From: Nitrospirales bacterium
GTDB lineage: Bacteria; Nitrospirota; Nitrospiria; Nitrospirales; UBA8639
Reading direction: 5' to 3'
NCBI GenBank assembly: GCA_029261235.1
Contig: JAJDBS010000018.1
Coordinates: 1-60,993, forward strand
Length of the DNA: 60,993 nt
Shown here: one piece after another, positions 14,088-22,927 of the stretch
How the letters are laid out: the number at the start of each line of letters is the position of its first letter
Numbering within the stretch: position 1 is the stretch's first letter
The notes under the pieces: generated by a model
Databases searched by the model: none
Told to the model about the DNA's origin: nothing
What the model saw: the letters and a program-made list of their open reading frames with translations, nothing else
Program-made: the position numbers and the translations under genes

Positions 14088-15119
14088 CTATGAAGGTGTG
14101 AAATATTCTTTCTGCGCAACCATGATGACTGATGAGCCTTGGGCCGATGCAGGGGGATTGGCAAATGGCGTGATCAAGCCAGCGCCAAGGTAGGCGGCGA
14201 TATTGGACAGTCGACGATATGGTGATTCAGTAAAGTGAGTCGTCTGCTTCGTGCCGAATATCTCAGCCATACGCTGCATCCAATACAAACGGGTTTCCCA
14301 TGATTCAAGTGGAGCATGTGTGAGATCAAGTACCGATAGTTGAAACTCCTTGGCGAGGGAGTACAAGGATTGGTCGGTCCACCAAGTCACATGGTGTGGT
14401 GGTGCGTTTAAGACCAAATTGGTGATCTGCGTGACATAGGATTCTGCGCTGGGAACGCCTAAGATAAGAAGTCCTCCTGATCTCAAACATGTGAGAGCCG
14501 CAGTGAGAAATTCTCTAGGGTTGGCCACATGTTCCAGTACTTGAAAGGCACAGACGACATCATAACCATGCGGATTCGTCATCGCATGTTTTTCAATCGT
14601 TTCAGTAAGAATCTGATGGCTCGTGTGAACGTTTTTCTTTTCATCCCGATAGTTGGGGTCTAGCCCTGTATAAGACGTCTCTGGAAATTTCTGCACGAAT
14701 TGGGCAGCTCCACAACCGATATCCAGTATCTCTTGGTGAGGTGTGATCCACGTTGCTGCATGGTCATACTCAAACTTGGTTTCAGGAAAATACCAAGGAA
14801 AGTCGTGGAGTTTTTGGTAAAATTCTCGCGATCCTGTTATGGATGGATAAAAAAACATCAGATCAGAGCTTGGACAATGACAAAGTTGAAGGCGCTGAAC
14901 ATTCTTAAATTCTGAGGATACGTCGAGGCCAAGATCGCGCTGATAACATTCAATCAAGAGGGAGGTGGAGAATGTTTCCAGTACGATGACGTTGTCGCTC
15001 CCAGTCAACGGGCAAACGGGGAGGTCTCCATTTACCTGAGTTTTTTCCGGGTATGCTTCAGATGAATAAGTCCGATGGTCAAGAGTCTTTATGGAGGACA
15101 TAGGGTCATCTTTTGTCAT
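14088..15119 (-). CDS. Class I SAM-dependent methyltransferase
   Basis: The 343-residue protein has an N-terminal region with paired cysteines (PVCPLTGS; RLQLCHCPSSD) that may bind zinc. A Rossmann methyltransferase domain follows: motif I EILDIGCGAAQFVQKFP, then SYTGLDPNYRDEK, DVVCAFQVLEHVANPREFL and GGLLILGVPSAESYV. It resembles sugar or small-molecule methyltransferases of envelope clusters; the substrate is unknown. It lies 53 bases upstream of the DUF547 gene and downstream of the radical SAM gene, all on one strand. The start may be the ATG at residue 7. Confidence 0.75.
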   Translation of the reverse strand: MTKDDPMSSIKTLDHRTYSSEAYPEKTQVNGDLPVCPLTGSDNVIVLETFSTSLLIECYQRDLGLDVSSEFKNVQRLQLCHCPSSDLMFFYPSITGSREFYQKLHDFPWYFPETKFEYDHAATWITPHQEILDIGCGAAQFVQKFPETSYTGLDPNYRDEKKNVHTSHQILTETIEKHAMTNPHGYDVVCAFQVLEHVANPREFLTAALTCLRSGGLLILGVPSAESYVTQITNLVLNAPPHHVTWWTDQSLYSLAKEFQLSVLDLTHAPLESWETRLYWMQRMAEIFGTKQTTHFTESPYRRLSNIAAYLGAGLITPFANPPASAQGSSVIMVAQKEYFTPS

Positions 15120-15226
15120 TAAAATTGGTGAACATGTATTGAGAAGGATTTCGATATTGGTTGAGCACCCGCCATGACTTCATTCGTTGTTTCGTACAAC
15201 GAAATGGATTGGTGTATGGATGTGCC

Positions 15227-16234
15227 TCAAGCGGATGCCGCGTCCTTTGCTTTAAGGCTTTGAGTCGTGATGAATGCCGAGATGGGATGGCGAAGTGTTG
15301 ATCCGACGACTCGGCTGCATAGCAAATTGCATGAGGAATTGTCCGAGCATTGTTTGATAGCGTCTCGATCCATTTGAGACAGAATGTTTTCTAATGAGGT
15401 ATCAAGCAAATTTCCTGCTGGTTGGAGGGCATAGCAGGGTGCGACATTCCCTGACGCATCGATGGAAACACTATGGCGCCCAGCATCGCACGGCGCCAAA
15501 GACTTTCCTTCAAGCCATCGAATATTGTCTTGCAGGTATCGTCGGAAGTACCCACGAGGCACCATGCCCGATTCATACACTTGGTTGAACACATGAACAG
15601 CTGCAGATCGTTCGTACTGGAGCGCCAAGTCAATTTTTCCATAACGCTCAATGCCCCAATGATAGGCCCCAACGACTGGAATAAATCCGCGGGATCGTGC
15701 GAATTGCACGACATCCAAGACATCGTCACGATTTTTCTCGCTAACGATGCAAGTGACATATTTGGCGTGAGGGAAATTTTCTAGGAGAGTGATGCCTTCA
15801 AGAACCTGAGGTAATTGATCAGCCCCACGAATAGATGCATAGCGTTCTCGGTTGAGCGTATCTAAACTGACAGAAATGGTGATGGGAAGTGTTGCGAGAT
15901 GCTTGACGAAGGATGGTTTGAGTAAGGTCCCATTCGTCACCAAGCCCAAGTTGAACCCTATTGCGGCTAAATCTTCTAGGATATCCAAAAGGTCTTTTCG
16001 TAAGAGTGGCTCACCCCCTTGAATGAAGAGATACCGAATGCCATCGTCTTGATAGAGTTTTGTGAAGATCTTTTGAATGTCCTGACGAGATAATTCATCA
16101 CGACCTTGGTTTAACGGCAAATCACAGTATCCACATTGAGAGTTGCACCGCAGGCAAGCCTCGAAAATAGCAAGAACCGGTCGTCCTTGAGCAAGATTAC
16201 GAATAGGATGAGTGAGGTGAGATAGAAACGACAT
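15227..16234 (-). CDS. Radical SAM/SPASM-domain protein
   Basis: The 335-residue protein has the radical-SAM cluster motif C30-x3-C34-x2-C37 (EACLRCNSQCGYCDLP), the glycine-rich GGEP block (FIQGGEPLLRKDLL) and later barrel motifs (LVTNGTLL, ISVSLDTL). A C-terminal SPASM-like cysteine set follows: APCDAGRHSVSIDASGNVAPC and CSDNSSCNLLCSR. SPASM proteins use extra iron-sulphur clusters and often modify peptides or cofactors. It is the first gene of the minus-strand run containing a methyltransferase and the bufferin operon. Whether it acts on a peptide here is unknown. Confidence 0.85.
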   Translation of the reverse strand: MSFLSHLTHPIRNLAQGRPVLAIFEACLRCNSQCGYCDLPLNQGRDELSRQDIQKIFTKLYQDDGIRYLFIQGGEPLLRKDLLDILEDLAAIGFNLGLVTNGTLLKPSFVKHLATLPITISVSLDTLNRERYASIRGADQLPQVLEGITLLENFPHAKYVTCIVSEKNRDDVLDVVQFARSRGFIPVVGAYHWGIERYGKIDLALQYERSAAVHVFNQVYESGMVPRGYFRRYLQDNIRWLEGKSLAPCDAGRHSVSIDASGNVAPCYALQPAGNLLDTSLENILSQMDRDAIKQCSDNSSCNLLCSRVVGSTLRHPISAFITTQSLKAKDAASA

Positions 16235-16538
16235 CGCTAGTTGTGTTGTCTCATAGCATAACTCGCATATGAATTTGGTCTCTTATTCAGGCCAACTGTT
16301 ACAGATTTAAAGAGTAAATCAACAAGAGATAAGAGAAGTGTGACACAGAATGTTCCCTACCTTCTTTTTCCGGCCAACCGGCCAGGGTTTGTGCTTCCCT
16401 CAATAATTGCGTCAGATTACAGTTGCTATTATTCAACGCATTTGCTGCAATAGTTTTGACAAGTGCTGATCGCATGTCACTGCACACCCGCCCGACAAGA
16501 AACTAGGAGAAGGATCTTGTGAGCACGAAAAGGTTGAG
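16235..16538. other. 304 bp divergent intergenic region
   Basis: This region separates the radical SAM gene from the LuxR regulator. It contains TTGACA at 16456-16461 but no good -10 at 17 bases. Short frames across it are not convincing genes. Confidence 0.35.
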
Positions 16539-17207
16539 ATGAATCAACGACGTGCTCGTGAACAGGTAGTGAGCGGGCCTGGTGAAACCGCCCGTTCTTC
16601 TGTTCAGGCTCAGGGAACACAAGGGCTTCTTCGACGACCCGCACCACACAAAATCTTTCTCTGGAACTCTCAAGGCGTCTATGTGGATTGCGCGTTCCCG
16701 AATCCCGTCCATGGCCATTTCTTGGGTGGGGATAAAATTATTGGAACGAGTCTGAGTGATGCGTTCGCTCAACCCACGAGCCAGCGAATTTTACATGGGC
16801 TGACAGAGGCGCTTCTTCATCAGGAACAACAGGAGGTGGTCATTGATCTTCAGCGAGGAGAAATACTGTATCAAGCGATGTTGTGCCTCTTCCCGATGGA
16901 CCATCATGTCATGGGATGGGTGACCGATCATCTCGCCCCCCGCGGTGCTGAACCTGGCTCAAGCGAGCAGCCATTGCCGCTTCTCCTGGTGGACGAGTCC
17001 TTGCTCATGATGTTGACGAATCAAGAAAAGGCCGTGATCAAGGCGTTTGGCCAAGGGCAAACAAATCGAACGATAGCGGACACGTTAGGGATCTCTGAGC
17101 GGATGGTCCAATTTCATATGTACAATTTGCTGCACAAACTAAAACTCCCGTCTCGTGCTCGTTTAGCACATCTGCGACTATTCGAATCCAACCTCATCAA
17201 TTCTTAA
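16539..17207 (+). CDS. PAS-like/LuxR-type transcriptional regulator
   Basis: The 222-residue protein has an N-terminal PAS-like sensory domain (KIFLWNSQGVYVDCAFPNP; IIGTSLSDAFAQPTSQRIL; MLCLFPMDHHVMGWVTDHLAPRG, residues ~37-135). A LuxR/FixJ-type helix-turn-helix follows (LTNQEKAVIKAFGQGQTNRTIADTLGISERMVQFHMYNLLHKL, ~158-205). There is no receiver domain, so it probably senses a ligand or redox cue directly. It faces the large exported-protein genes downstream and is a candidate regulator for them, but no binding site could be identified. Confidence 0.8.
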   Translation: MNQRRAREQVVSGPGETARSSVQAQGTQGLLRRPAPHKIFLWNSQGVYVDCAFPNPVHGHFLGGDKIIGTSLSDAFAQPTSQRILHGLTEALLHQEQQEVVIDLQRGEILYQAMLCLFPMDHHVMGWVTDHLAPRGAEPGSSEQPLPLLLVDESLLMMLTNQEKAVIKAFGQGQTNRTIADTLGISERMVQFHMYNLLHKLKLPSRARLAHLRLFESNLINS

Positions 17208-17851
17208 TCGTCCCCAAAAGACTGGTTCGCTGTCGAGTCGCATGGTAGCACCAGGCGCGAGCAATAAGCCTCACGCGCGGTGGGCCCACTCTTTGCCTGC
17301 GGTGCAACAGCCAGGTCTTCTGTCCTTTTCTTGAACGATCGCGAGTGTTGATCAAGAGAGATGTGGGAGGACGTAGCGCCGAACGCCAGGCAGTACGTAG
17401 ATACCCGACCTGATGATTTTATCAGGTTTCTTTTTGGAATGATTTTGCTAGGTTGCGCACCTACCGTGTCTGTTGTTGAGACACGACTTTTCTTGAAACA
17501 GACGATGAGTGGGGGTTGGTGCGGTACCCATGACAACGACTGAATCTTCAAAGACTCCAACATCCTCTTTCTTGAGACCGCGTCCCTTTCTCCAAGTATC
17601 CGTCAACACGTTACCTTGCATACCGTGCGGTGACCATTCCGTTCTTCTGCGCTTTGGTGTCAGCAAGGTATTGGATTCCTTCTGGCTTAGAATTGAGTGT
17701 GTGCGATGCCTTCCAGCCATGAGCCATGCGATTTCAGACTGTTTGGTTTTAAGAAAAGAAAATTTGTGTAAGCAAGAGGCCCCTCGCTCCAGGTTCGATT
17801 AGATACACATTGATAAATACAATCTTGAAGATTTGAGATGGAGGCGCGATT
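17208..17851. other. 644 bp non-coding region before the YD/IPT genes
   Basis: This region contains a terminator-like hairpin near 17408. Frames in it have poor codon logic and no ribosome sites. The ~190 bases before the hairpin contain several GC-rich inverted segments and could encode a small RNA, but no known RNA family was recognised. Confidence 0.35.
17408..17435 (+). terminator. Strong rho-independent terminator
   Basis: ACCTGAT (17408-17414), loop GATTTT and ATCAGGT (17421-17427) form a perfect stem followed by TTCTTTTT. It lies 200 bases after the LuxR-type gene, so it either ends a long 3' region or terminates an unannotated small RNA. Confidence 0.7.
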
Positions 17852-20683
17852 ATGAGTGTTTGGGTGGGCCAAAACATGAAGCAAAGGAGCTTGATTAAGA
17901 GTTGCGTGTCAATTCTGTTGGCCATATTGTTTGCCTGCCCGCTTAATCTATCTGCTGACCAAGCCCAATATTTTTATGATGAGCTTGGACGTTTGGTCGG
18001 TGTGATGGATGGTCAAGGGGAAATTGCCACCTACGAATACGATGCCGTCGGGAATGTGTTGTCGATTACTCGCGGACCTGTAACTGCGCCTAGCGTTAGC
18101 TCTTTGACGCCTGATCCGATTGAAGCTGGTCTCACAATTCCTATTACTATCACAGGAACAGGCTTACTCCTTTCTTCAGTGACGGCTTCCAATCCAGATA
18201 TCCAGGTTGGGGTCGTTACCACCAATACGGAAACTACTATCGATACAACGTTGGTCATTCCTAATCCAACTACATTTGGTATGACTTCTTTGACGGTTAC
18301 TGTTCCAGGAGGAAGCGATGCCACCACCTTTACGATTAACCAACCCGTGCCTATTATTAATCAGCTTTCGTCTGAAGTACGCCCGCTTGGAGCAACGATA
18401 ACCATTGAAGGAACTGGGTTTGGCACGGTGTCGGGAAGCAATCAGGTCACTTTTCCAGGGGCAGGCGAGACCCGAATAGCCGCTACGGTGAGCAGCGATA
18501 GCTTTACTAATCTGACGGTCCAGGTTCCGGCAGGTACAACTTTTGGCGATGTGACAGTACAAGTCGGCACTCTGACGAGTGCTGGTGTGTTCTTCACCAC
18601 CCCAGGGATCACGGTCATTCCTGTGACGGCAACTGTTGGTGTGCCTGCAGATTTAATACTGGCTTCTACCAATGCTCTTCAGAACGTGCAATTGGTTGGT
18701 CAAGGATTTGTGGCTGGAGATACTCTTGACGTGCCGGCTCTTGATCAAAACGGTGTCTCGTCTATCGCACTCGCTTCACTGACAAATATCAGTCCTGATG
18801 GAACGACGGCGAATGTCATTGTGCCTGCCACCGCGACGACGGGTTTGTGGGTTTTGACGAATAGCACCTTGCCTGGAGTGCCTGTCCAAATTATTCCAAC
18901 AACGTCGAGTATTGATGGGACAGTCACTATTGGCGGGACGGTTGATGTCTTAGGCAGTGGATTCCAGGAGGGAGCCACGACTGTTCTCTTCCCTGGAGCC
19001 GTAGGGTCAGTTGTGGCTAGTGATGTTCTCTTTAATAATGATCGTGTGACGGTCATGGTGCCGCCTGGTGTGACAGGTGGGACGCTCACCGTCATGACTC
19101 CTGGCGGGACGAGTAATGGAGTCTCAGTTGGAATTGCGGTCTTGGTGGCGATTAATTCAGTCGCTCAACATGGGACGCCTCTTGATCCTAATCTGCCTTC
19201 AGCGAATCCTGGTACAAACATTAACCTTGAAGGGTTAGGTTTTGAGTCGGGCCTTGATTTGCTGTATACCACAACGGATCACGCGGGCGTTCAAGGTACG
19301 GATACGAGAGCGATTATATTTGTGAGTGCTGATGGGATAACGGCTCGAGCCCATGTTCTTCCCCTCGCGACGACTGGGTTAACGGCACTCGGGACGGGTT
19401 CAGTTTTTCTTCAGATCGTTCCACTGCTCTCTGGAGTGGACAGTCTTCCAGCGGGAACATTATTTGAACCAGGTACGGATGTGATTGTTAGAGGTGGAGG
19501 CCTTAAGGAAGGTGTGACTAGTCTGGTCTTTGAAGGAGCTGGGGCTCCAGTGCTGGCCAACGATGTATTCTCATCTAATAGCCGGATGAGCGTGACCATT
19601 CCTCCCGGTGTATCGCTGGTGACACCAGGGACGAGGACGACCATCGTAGTAGTAACGGATGGGGGCACAAGTAGGACCTTACCGATTAGTCATCCGCTTC
19701 TCACGAGTGAGGCAATCACCCCTCCGCTTTGGGGCACTCCGCAAAATCCGCTTGAACCTGCGGCCAATCTGTTCCAATCGATTCTTCTTCAAGGGCAAGG
19801 ATTGACCGAGGAAACGAGAGCATCCATACACACTTTCAATTCATCGGGTACCCTGGGAACCGCTATACGAAATCTTGATAACGTGAGTCCTGATGGGACT
19901 TCCGCGACGGTCGCCTTTATTTTTGGAAGTATCTTTACTGGCCCACTCACGGTTTTTGACAATAATTTTGGTCCCGGAAGTGGGAGTGTGCCCCTGCAAA
20001 TTGTTCCTGCCATTCGAAATATTGTGGGCCCGGTGTCAGTAGGAGGCCAAATTGAAATTCAGGGATTTGGATTTGATCCTAACATCACAGAGGTACAGTT
20101 TCCGGGTGTGCCAACTCCGGTAACTGTTGATGCAGCTTCGGTCGTCAGTAGCCGGGGTAGCAGTGGCACCCTCACAGTGCCGTCCGGGTTCGATCCCACG
20201 GGATCGGTGACGGTGCTCACGCCTGGCGGGAGCAGCGATCCGTTTGATCTAGATTTGTTGACGGTGGGGACCTCTGAAATCGAACCAAATAATACGTCTG
20301 TCGAGGCGACTCGGACTCTCATTGATTTCGTCAATTCTACCTCGGAGAATGAGGGGCGGATTGACCCTGTGGCAGATGTTGATTTTTACCGGATTGATGT
20401 CGATTCATCCGGTGGGAACCCTTATGACGGTGTGATTTCGCTCGTGAATGCCGCTGATCCACCCTTGACCCTCCGGGTGACGGGGTTGGCGAATGATGGA
20501 ACGGTCCTGTTCACCGAAGAGGGGGTCGTGAGCGCAGTGGGTTCTGGAGGTCCAGGGACTCTCTCCTTTGGTTTTGCCCCTCCGGGACCTGGAAGGTATT
20601 TCCTGAAAGTCGAAGAAACAACGGGGCAAGGAAGTCCCGTTCATGCGTACCAAATGAACATTCAATTTTTCTTTCCAGGGTAA
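17852..20683 (+). CDS. Exported YD-header protein with tandem IPT/TIG domains
   Basis: The ATG lies seven bases after GGAGG. A signal peptide (residues ~9-35, IKSCVSILLAILFACPLNLSA) precedes one YD/RHS-type repeat (DQAQYFYDELGRLVGVMDGQ...ATYEYDAVGN, ~36-70). About seven IPT/TIG immunoglobulin-like repeats follow (for example PIEAGLTIPITITGTGL, VDVLGSGFQEGATTVLFPGA). The C-terminal ~140 residues (EPNNTSVEATRTL, DVDFYRIDV, GRYFLKVEETTG) resemble a pre-peptidase C-terminal domain. It is probably a surface or secreted adhesin-like protein. The YD header is nearly the same as in the gene at 20983. Confidence 0.8.
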   Translation: MSVWVGQNMKQRSLIKSCVSILLAILFACPLNLSADQAQYFYDELGRLVGVMDGQGEIATYEYDAVGNVLSITRGPVTAPSVSSLTPDPIEAGLTIPITITGTGLLLSSVTASNPDIQVGVVTTNTETTIDTTLVIPNPTTFGMTSLTVTVPGGSDATTFTINQPVPIINQLSSEVRPLGATITIEGTGFGTVSGSNQVTFPGAGETRIAATVSSDSFTNLTVQVPAGTTFGDVTVQVGTLTSAGVFFTTPGITVIPVTATVGVPADLILASTNALQNVQLVGQGFVAGDTLDVPALDQNGVSSIALASLTNISPDGTTANVIVPATATTGLWVLTNSTLPGVPVQIIPTTSSIDGTVTIGGTVDVLGSGFQEGATTVLFPGAVGSVVASDVLFNNDRVTVMVPPGVTGGTLTVMTPGGTSNGVSVGIAVLVAINSVAQHGTPLDPNLPSANPGTNINLEGLGFESGLDLLYTTTDHAGVQGTDTRAIIFVSADGITARAHVLPLATTGLTALGTGSVFLQIVPLLSGVDSLPAGTLFEPGTDVIVRGGGLKEGVTSLVFEGAGAPVLANDVFSSNSRMSVTIPPGVSLVTPGTRTTIVVVTDGGTSRTLPISHPLLTSEAITPPLWGTPQNPLEPAANLFQSILLQGQGLTEETRASIHTFNSSGTLGTAIRNLDNVSPDGTSATVAFIFGSIFTGPLTVFDNNFGPGSGSVPLQIVPAIRNIVGPVSVGGQIEIQGFGFDPNITEVQFPGVPTPVTVDAASVVSSRGSSGTLTVPSGFDPTGSVTVLTPGGSSDPFDLDLLTVGTSEIEPNNTSVEATRTLIDFVNSTSENEGRIDPVADVDFYRIDVDSSGGNPYDGVISLVNAADPPLTLRVTGLANDGTVLFTEEGVVSAVGSGGPGTLSFGFAPPGPGRYFLKVEETTGQGSPVHAYQMNIQFFFPG

Positions 20684-20812
20684 GTAAACGATTGGATGAG
20701 CGCCAAAATAGTACCTACAAAACAAGGGGACTCTTCATGCTGGTGTTCCCATTAGGCTGATGTCTCTTAGCAGGCTCCAGGAAAAGTGAAGTAAATTTGA
20801 TAGGAGGCGCAT

Positions 20813-20980
20813 GTGCTGAATACGAGACATACGGCTTTTGTTGCTGACACCGGGCACAAGAAATCGCCGCAATTTAAGAAGGAGAATCCATATCATGTCC
20901 TCACGCACATTGAGAGTGTAAAAACCTATCGAGCCTATGCGGCTATGAACCATTTCTTTATCAAAGAGTGTGGAGACTGA
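20813..20980 (+). CDS. Small unknown protein (55 codons) between the two YD-header genes
   Basis: GTG 20813 follows TAGGAGG by five bases, an excellent ribosome site. The frame reads VLNTRHTAFVADTGHKKSPQ and ends HVLTHIESVKTYRAYAAMNH, FFIKECGD before TGA at 20978-20980. The stop lies two bases before the ATG of the next gene, implying coupling. The product is basic, His- and Lys-rich and lacks a signal peptide. I do not recognise it; it could be a regulator, a chaperone for export, or an element remnant. Confidence 0.5.
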   Translation: MLNTRHTAFVADTGHKKSPQFKKENPYHVLTHIESVKTYRAYAAMNHFFIKECGD

Positions 20981-20982
20981 AC

Positions 20983-22746
20983 ATGATGCAACTACGACAA
21001 TGTGGTGTTTGTTCCCTCGGATGGGTGAACTGGTTATTCTTCACACTGCTGCTGCTGTTCTCTCTGGGCTGGCCGCAGAGTCCATCTGCTGACCAAGCCC
21101 AATATGTCTACGATGAACTCGGGCGATTACTCGGTGTCGAAGACGGACAAGGCAATGTCGCGACGTACGAATATGATCGGGTAGGAAATCTCCTGAGTAT
21201 TTCTCGTGATTCTGTGACCACGCCGGTGATTGCCACGAGTGTGCCGGCGACAATGCCACTCGGCACGACCACCACCCTGGCGTTGACGGGGACAGGTCTC
21301 TGGCCCGCGACGGTGACCGTCTCGAATGGAGACATTCTTGCCGTGGTCGATAGTGGGACCCTGACTTCCCTGTCGGTTCTTCTCACGATTCCCACTGTGA
21401 CCACTCTGGGGAACGCAACGGTGACGGTGACCACGTTTGGCGGAACTGCGACCACGACCATCGATATTGTGAATCCACTCACCACCGTCAGCGGAACGGT
21501 AGTGGATCACGACGGAAATGCGGTGGCAGATGCCACGATTGAGATTTTGAATTCGGTGGTTGGTGTGACGACGGCAGATGGGTCATTTCTGTTCTCTGGT
21601 ATCGCAACCGTTTTGGGGAACATTCAGGTGAAAGCCACAGGGCTGGTTGAGGGGTTCCAGACAATAGGTGTTACGGCCATGTTCCCGCCTGTGCCCAATG
21701 GTGTGACGAATGTCGGTCAAATTCAATTGCCACGCCCAAGTGGGGTTCGGGCGGTGGTCGTGAATAATGTCGATTTGACGCTCAATGTCATTAATCCCTT
21801 CACGCTCTCGATCGAATCGAGTGTGCCCTTGCCTACAACAGCGACCCCTGGGCCTCGAGAGGTTGTCGTGTCTGGCGACGGATCGACGGCATTGGTCACT
21901 GTCGGGCATTCGTCTTCTATCGGACAAAGGGAGTTGATCTTCGTGGATCTTCAGCCAACCCCTCCGGTGGTCATCACTTCGATCGTTGCACCGTTCTCCA
22001 ACTTTATTGACGAAGTCACCCTTGGGTGTCCTCGATTGGACATTGCCCTCGTCTCAGGTTTTGGGGCAGGCCCGGCTGCCATCTCAGTCAATCTGGCGAA
22101 TCAGTCGATTGTCAGTGAGTTGCACGCGACTATTTCGGACAGGCTGGTGCTTTTGCCTCCTGCAGGGGTGCATGTCTTAGGGCGGGGTGGTTTCTCGTCG
22201 TTAGCCCTCGCCGCATTGGACCAAAATGGGGTCTTATCTGACACCGGAACGACCCTCGATGCCGTGACGTTCGGCGACCGCGGTCTAGTGGTGTCTCCTA
22301 ATGGGGCCATCGGATTGCTTCCGTCACCAGCTGGCGCTGACGAACCAGAGGAAAGCTTTGTCAGTGTGGTGGACATTGATACTGTCCCGACCGTGACCTT
22401 TCGTGACGAGGTCATCTTCCCCACATTGTCCTTCGCCGGTCCGCATTCAATCACCTTCAATACAGATGGGACAAAAGCCTATCTTCTTCTCGCCGAAGCG
22501 AAGAATTTAGGAGTATTGGACGTGGATGGCGCCAATAATGTCACCGACTCAGGGCTTCGTGTGACGGATGTAGGCGGGGGGAGTTTTGAGCCACATTCCA
22601 TCGCGGTGCTTGATGCATCACAGCATGTGTTAGTACGAAAACAAGGAGTAGTGACCGTGATTGATCAGAATACTTTGGGCATCATCGGCACCATTCCTCT
22701 GCCTGGAAGGGGAGGTATTGCCACTGTTGGGATGGAATGTTTGTAA
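20983..22746 (+). CDS. Exported YD-header protein with carboxypeptidase-regulatory-like and propeller-like domains
   Basis: I chose ATG 20983, seven bases after GGAG; a GTG at 20968 would overlap the small gene upstream. A signal or membrane segment (WVNWLFFTLLLLFSLGW) is followed by the YD repeat DQAQYVYDELGRLLGVEDGQ...YEYDRVGN. One IPT-like region (~85-170) comes next. A carboxypeptidase regulatory-like fold (TVSGTVVDHDGNAVADATIEI, ~170-240) follows. The C-terminal ~330 residues have repeated blocks like PREVVVSGDGSTALVTVG and PHSITFNTDGTKAYLL, typical of YVTN-type beta-propellers. It is likely extracellular; the ligand is unknown. Confidence 0.8.
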   Translation: MMQLRQCGVCSLGWVNWLFFTLLLLFSLGWPQSPSADQAQYVYDELGRLLGVEDGQGNVATYEYDRVGNLLSISRDSVTTPVIATSVPATMPLGTTTTLALTGTGLWPATVTVSNGDILAVVDSGTLTSLSVLLTIPTVTTLGNATVTVTTFGGTATTTIDIVNPLTTVSGTVVDHDGNAVADATIEILNSVVGVTTADGSFLFSGIATVLGNIQVKATGLVEGFQTIGVTAMFPPVPNGVTNVGQIQLPRPSGVRAVVVNNVDLTLNVINPFTLSIESSVPLPTTATPGPREVVVSGDGSTALVTVGHSSSIGQRELIFVDLQPTPPVVITSIVAPFSNFIDEVTLGCPRLDIALVSGFGAGPAAISVNLANQSIVSELHATISDRLVLLPPAGVHVLGRGGFSSLALAALDQNGVLSDTGTTLDAVTFGDRGLVVSPNGAIGLLPSPAGADEPEESFVSVVDIDTVPTVTFRDEVIFPTLSFAGPHSITFNTDGTKAYLLLAEAKNLGVLDVDGANNVTDSGLRVTDVGGGSFEPHSIAVLDASQHVLVRKQGVVTVIDQNTLGIIGTIPLPGRGGIATVGMECL

Positions 22747-22927
22747 ATCGTCGCCATATTCGAGATAGCCTGCTCTATATCAAGTGAGAGCGGTTAGGGA
22801 GCTCGACAAAGCATATACGGTCCCGGCCATTGTTAACTGGTAAAGGAACATTTTCATGAAAACCAAATTTCCCATCTCTGCCCCTCAACGTCAGTCGAGA
22901 CTTCACCATTTTCAGGAAGGAGCACCG

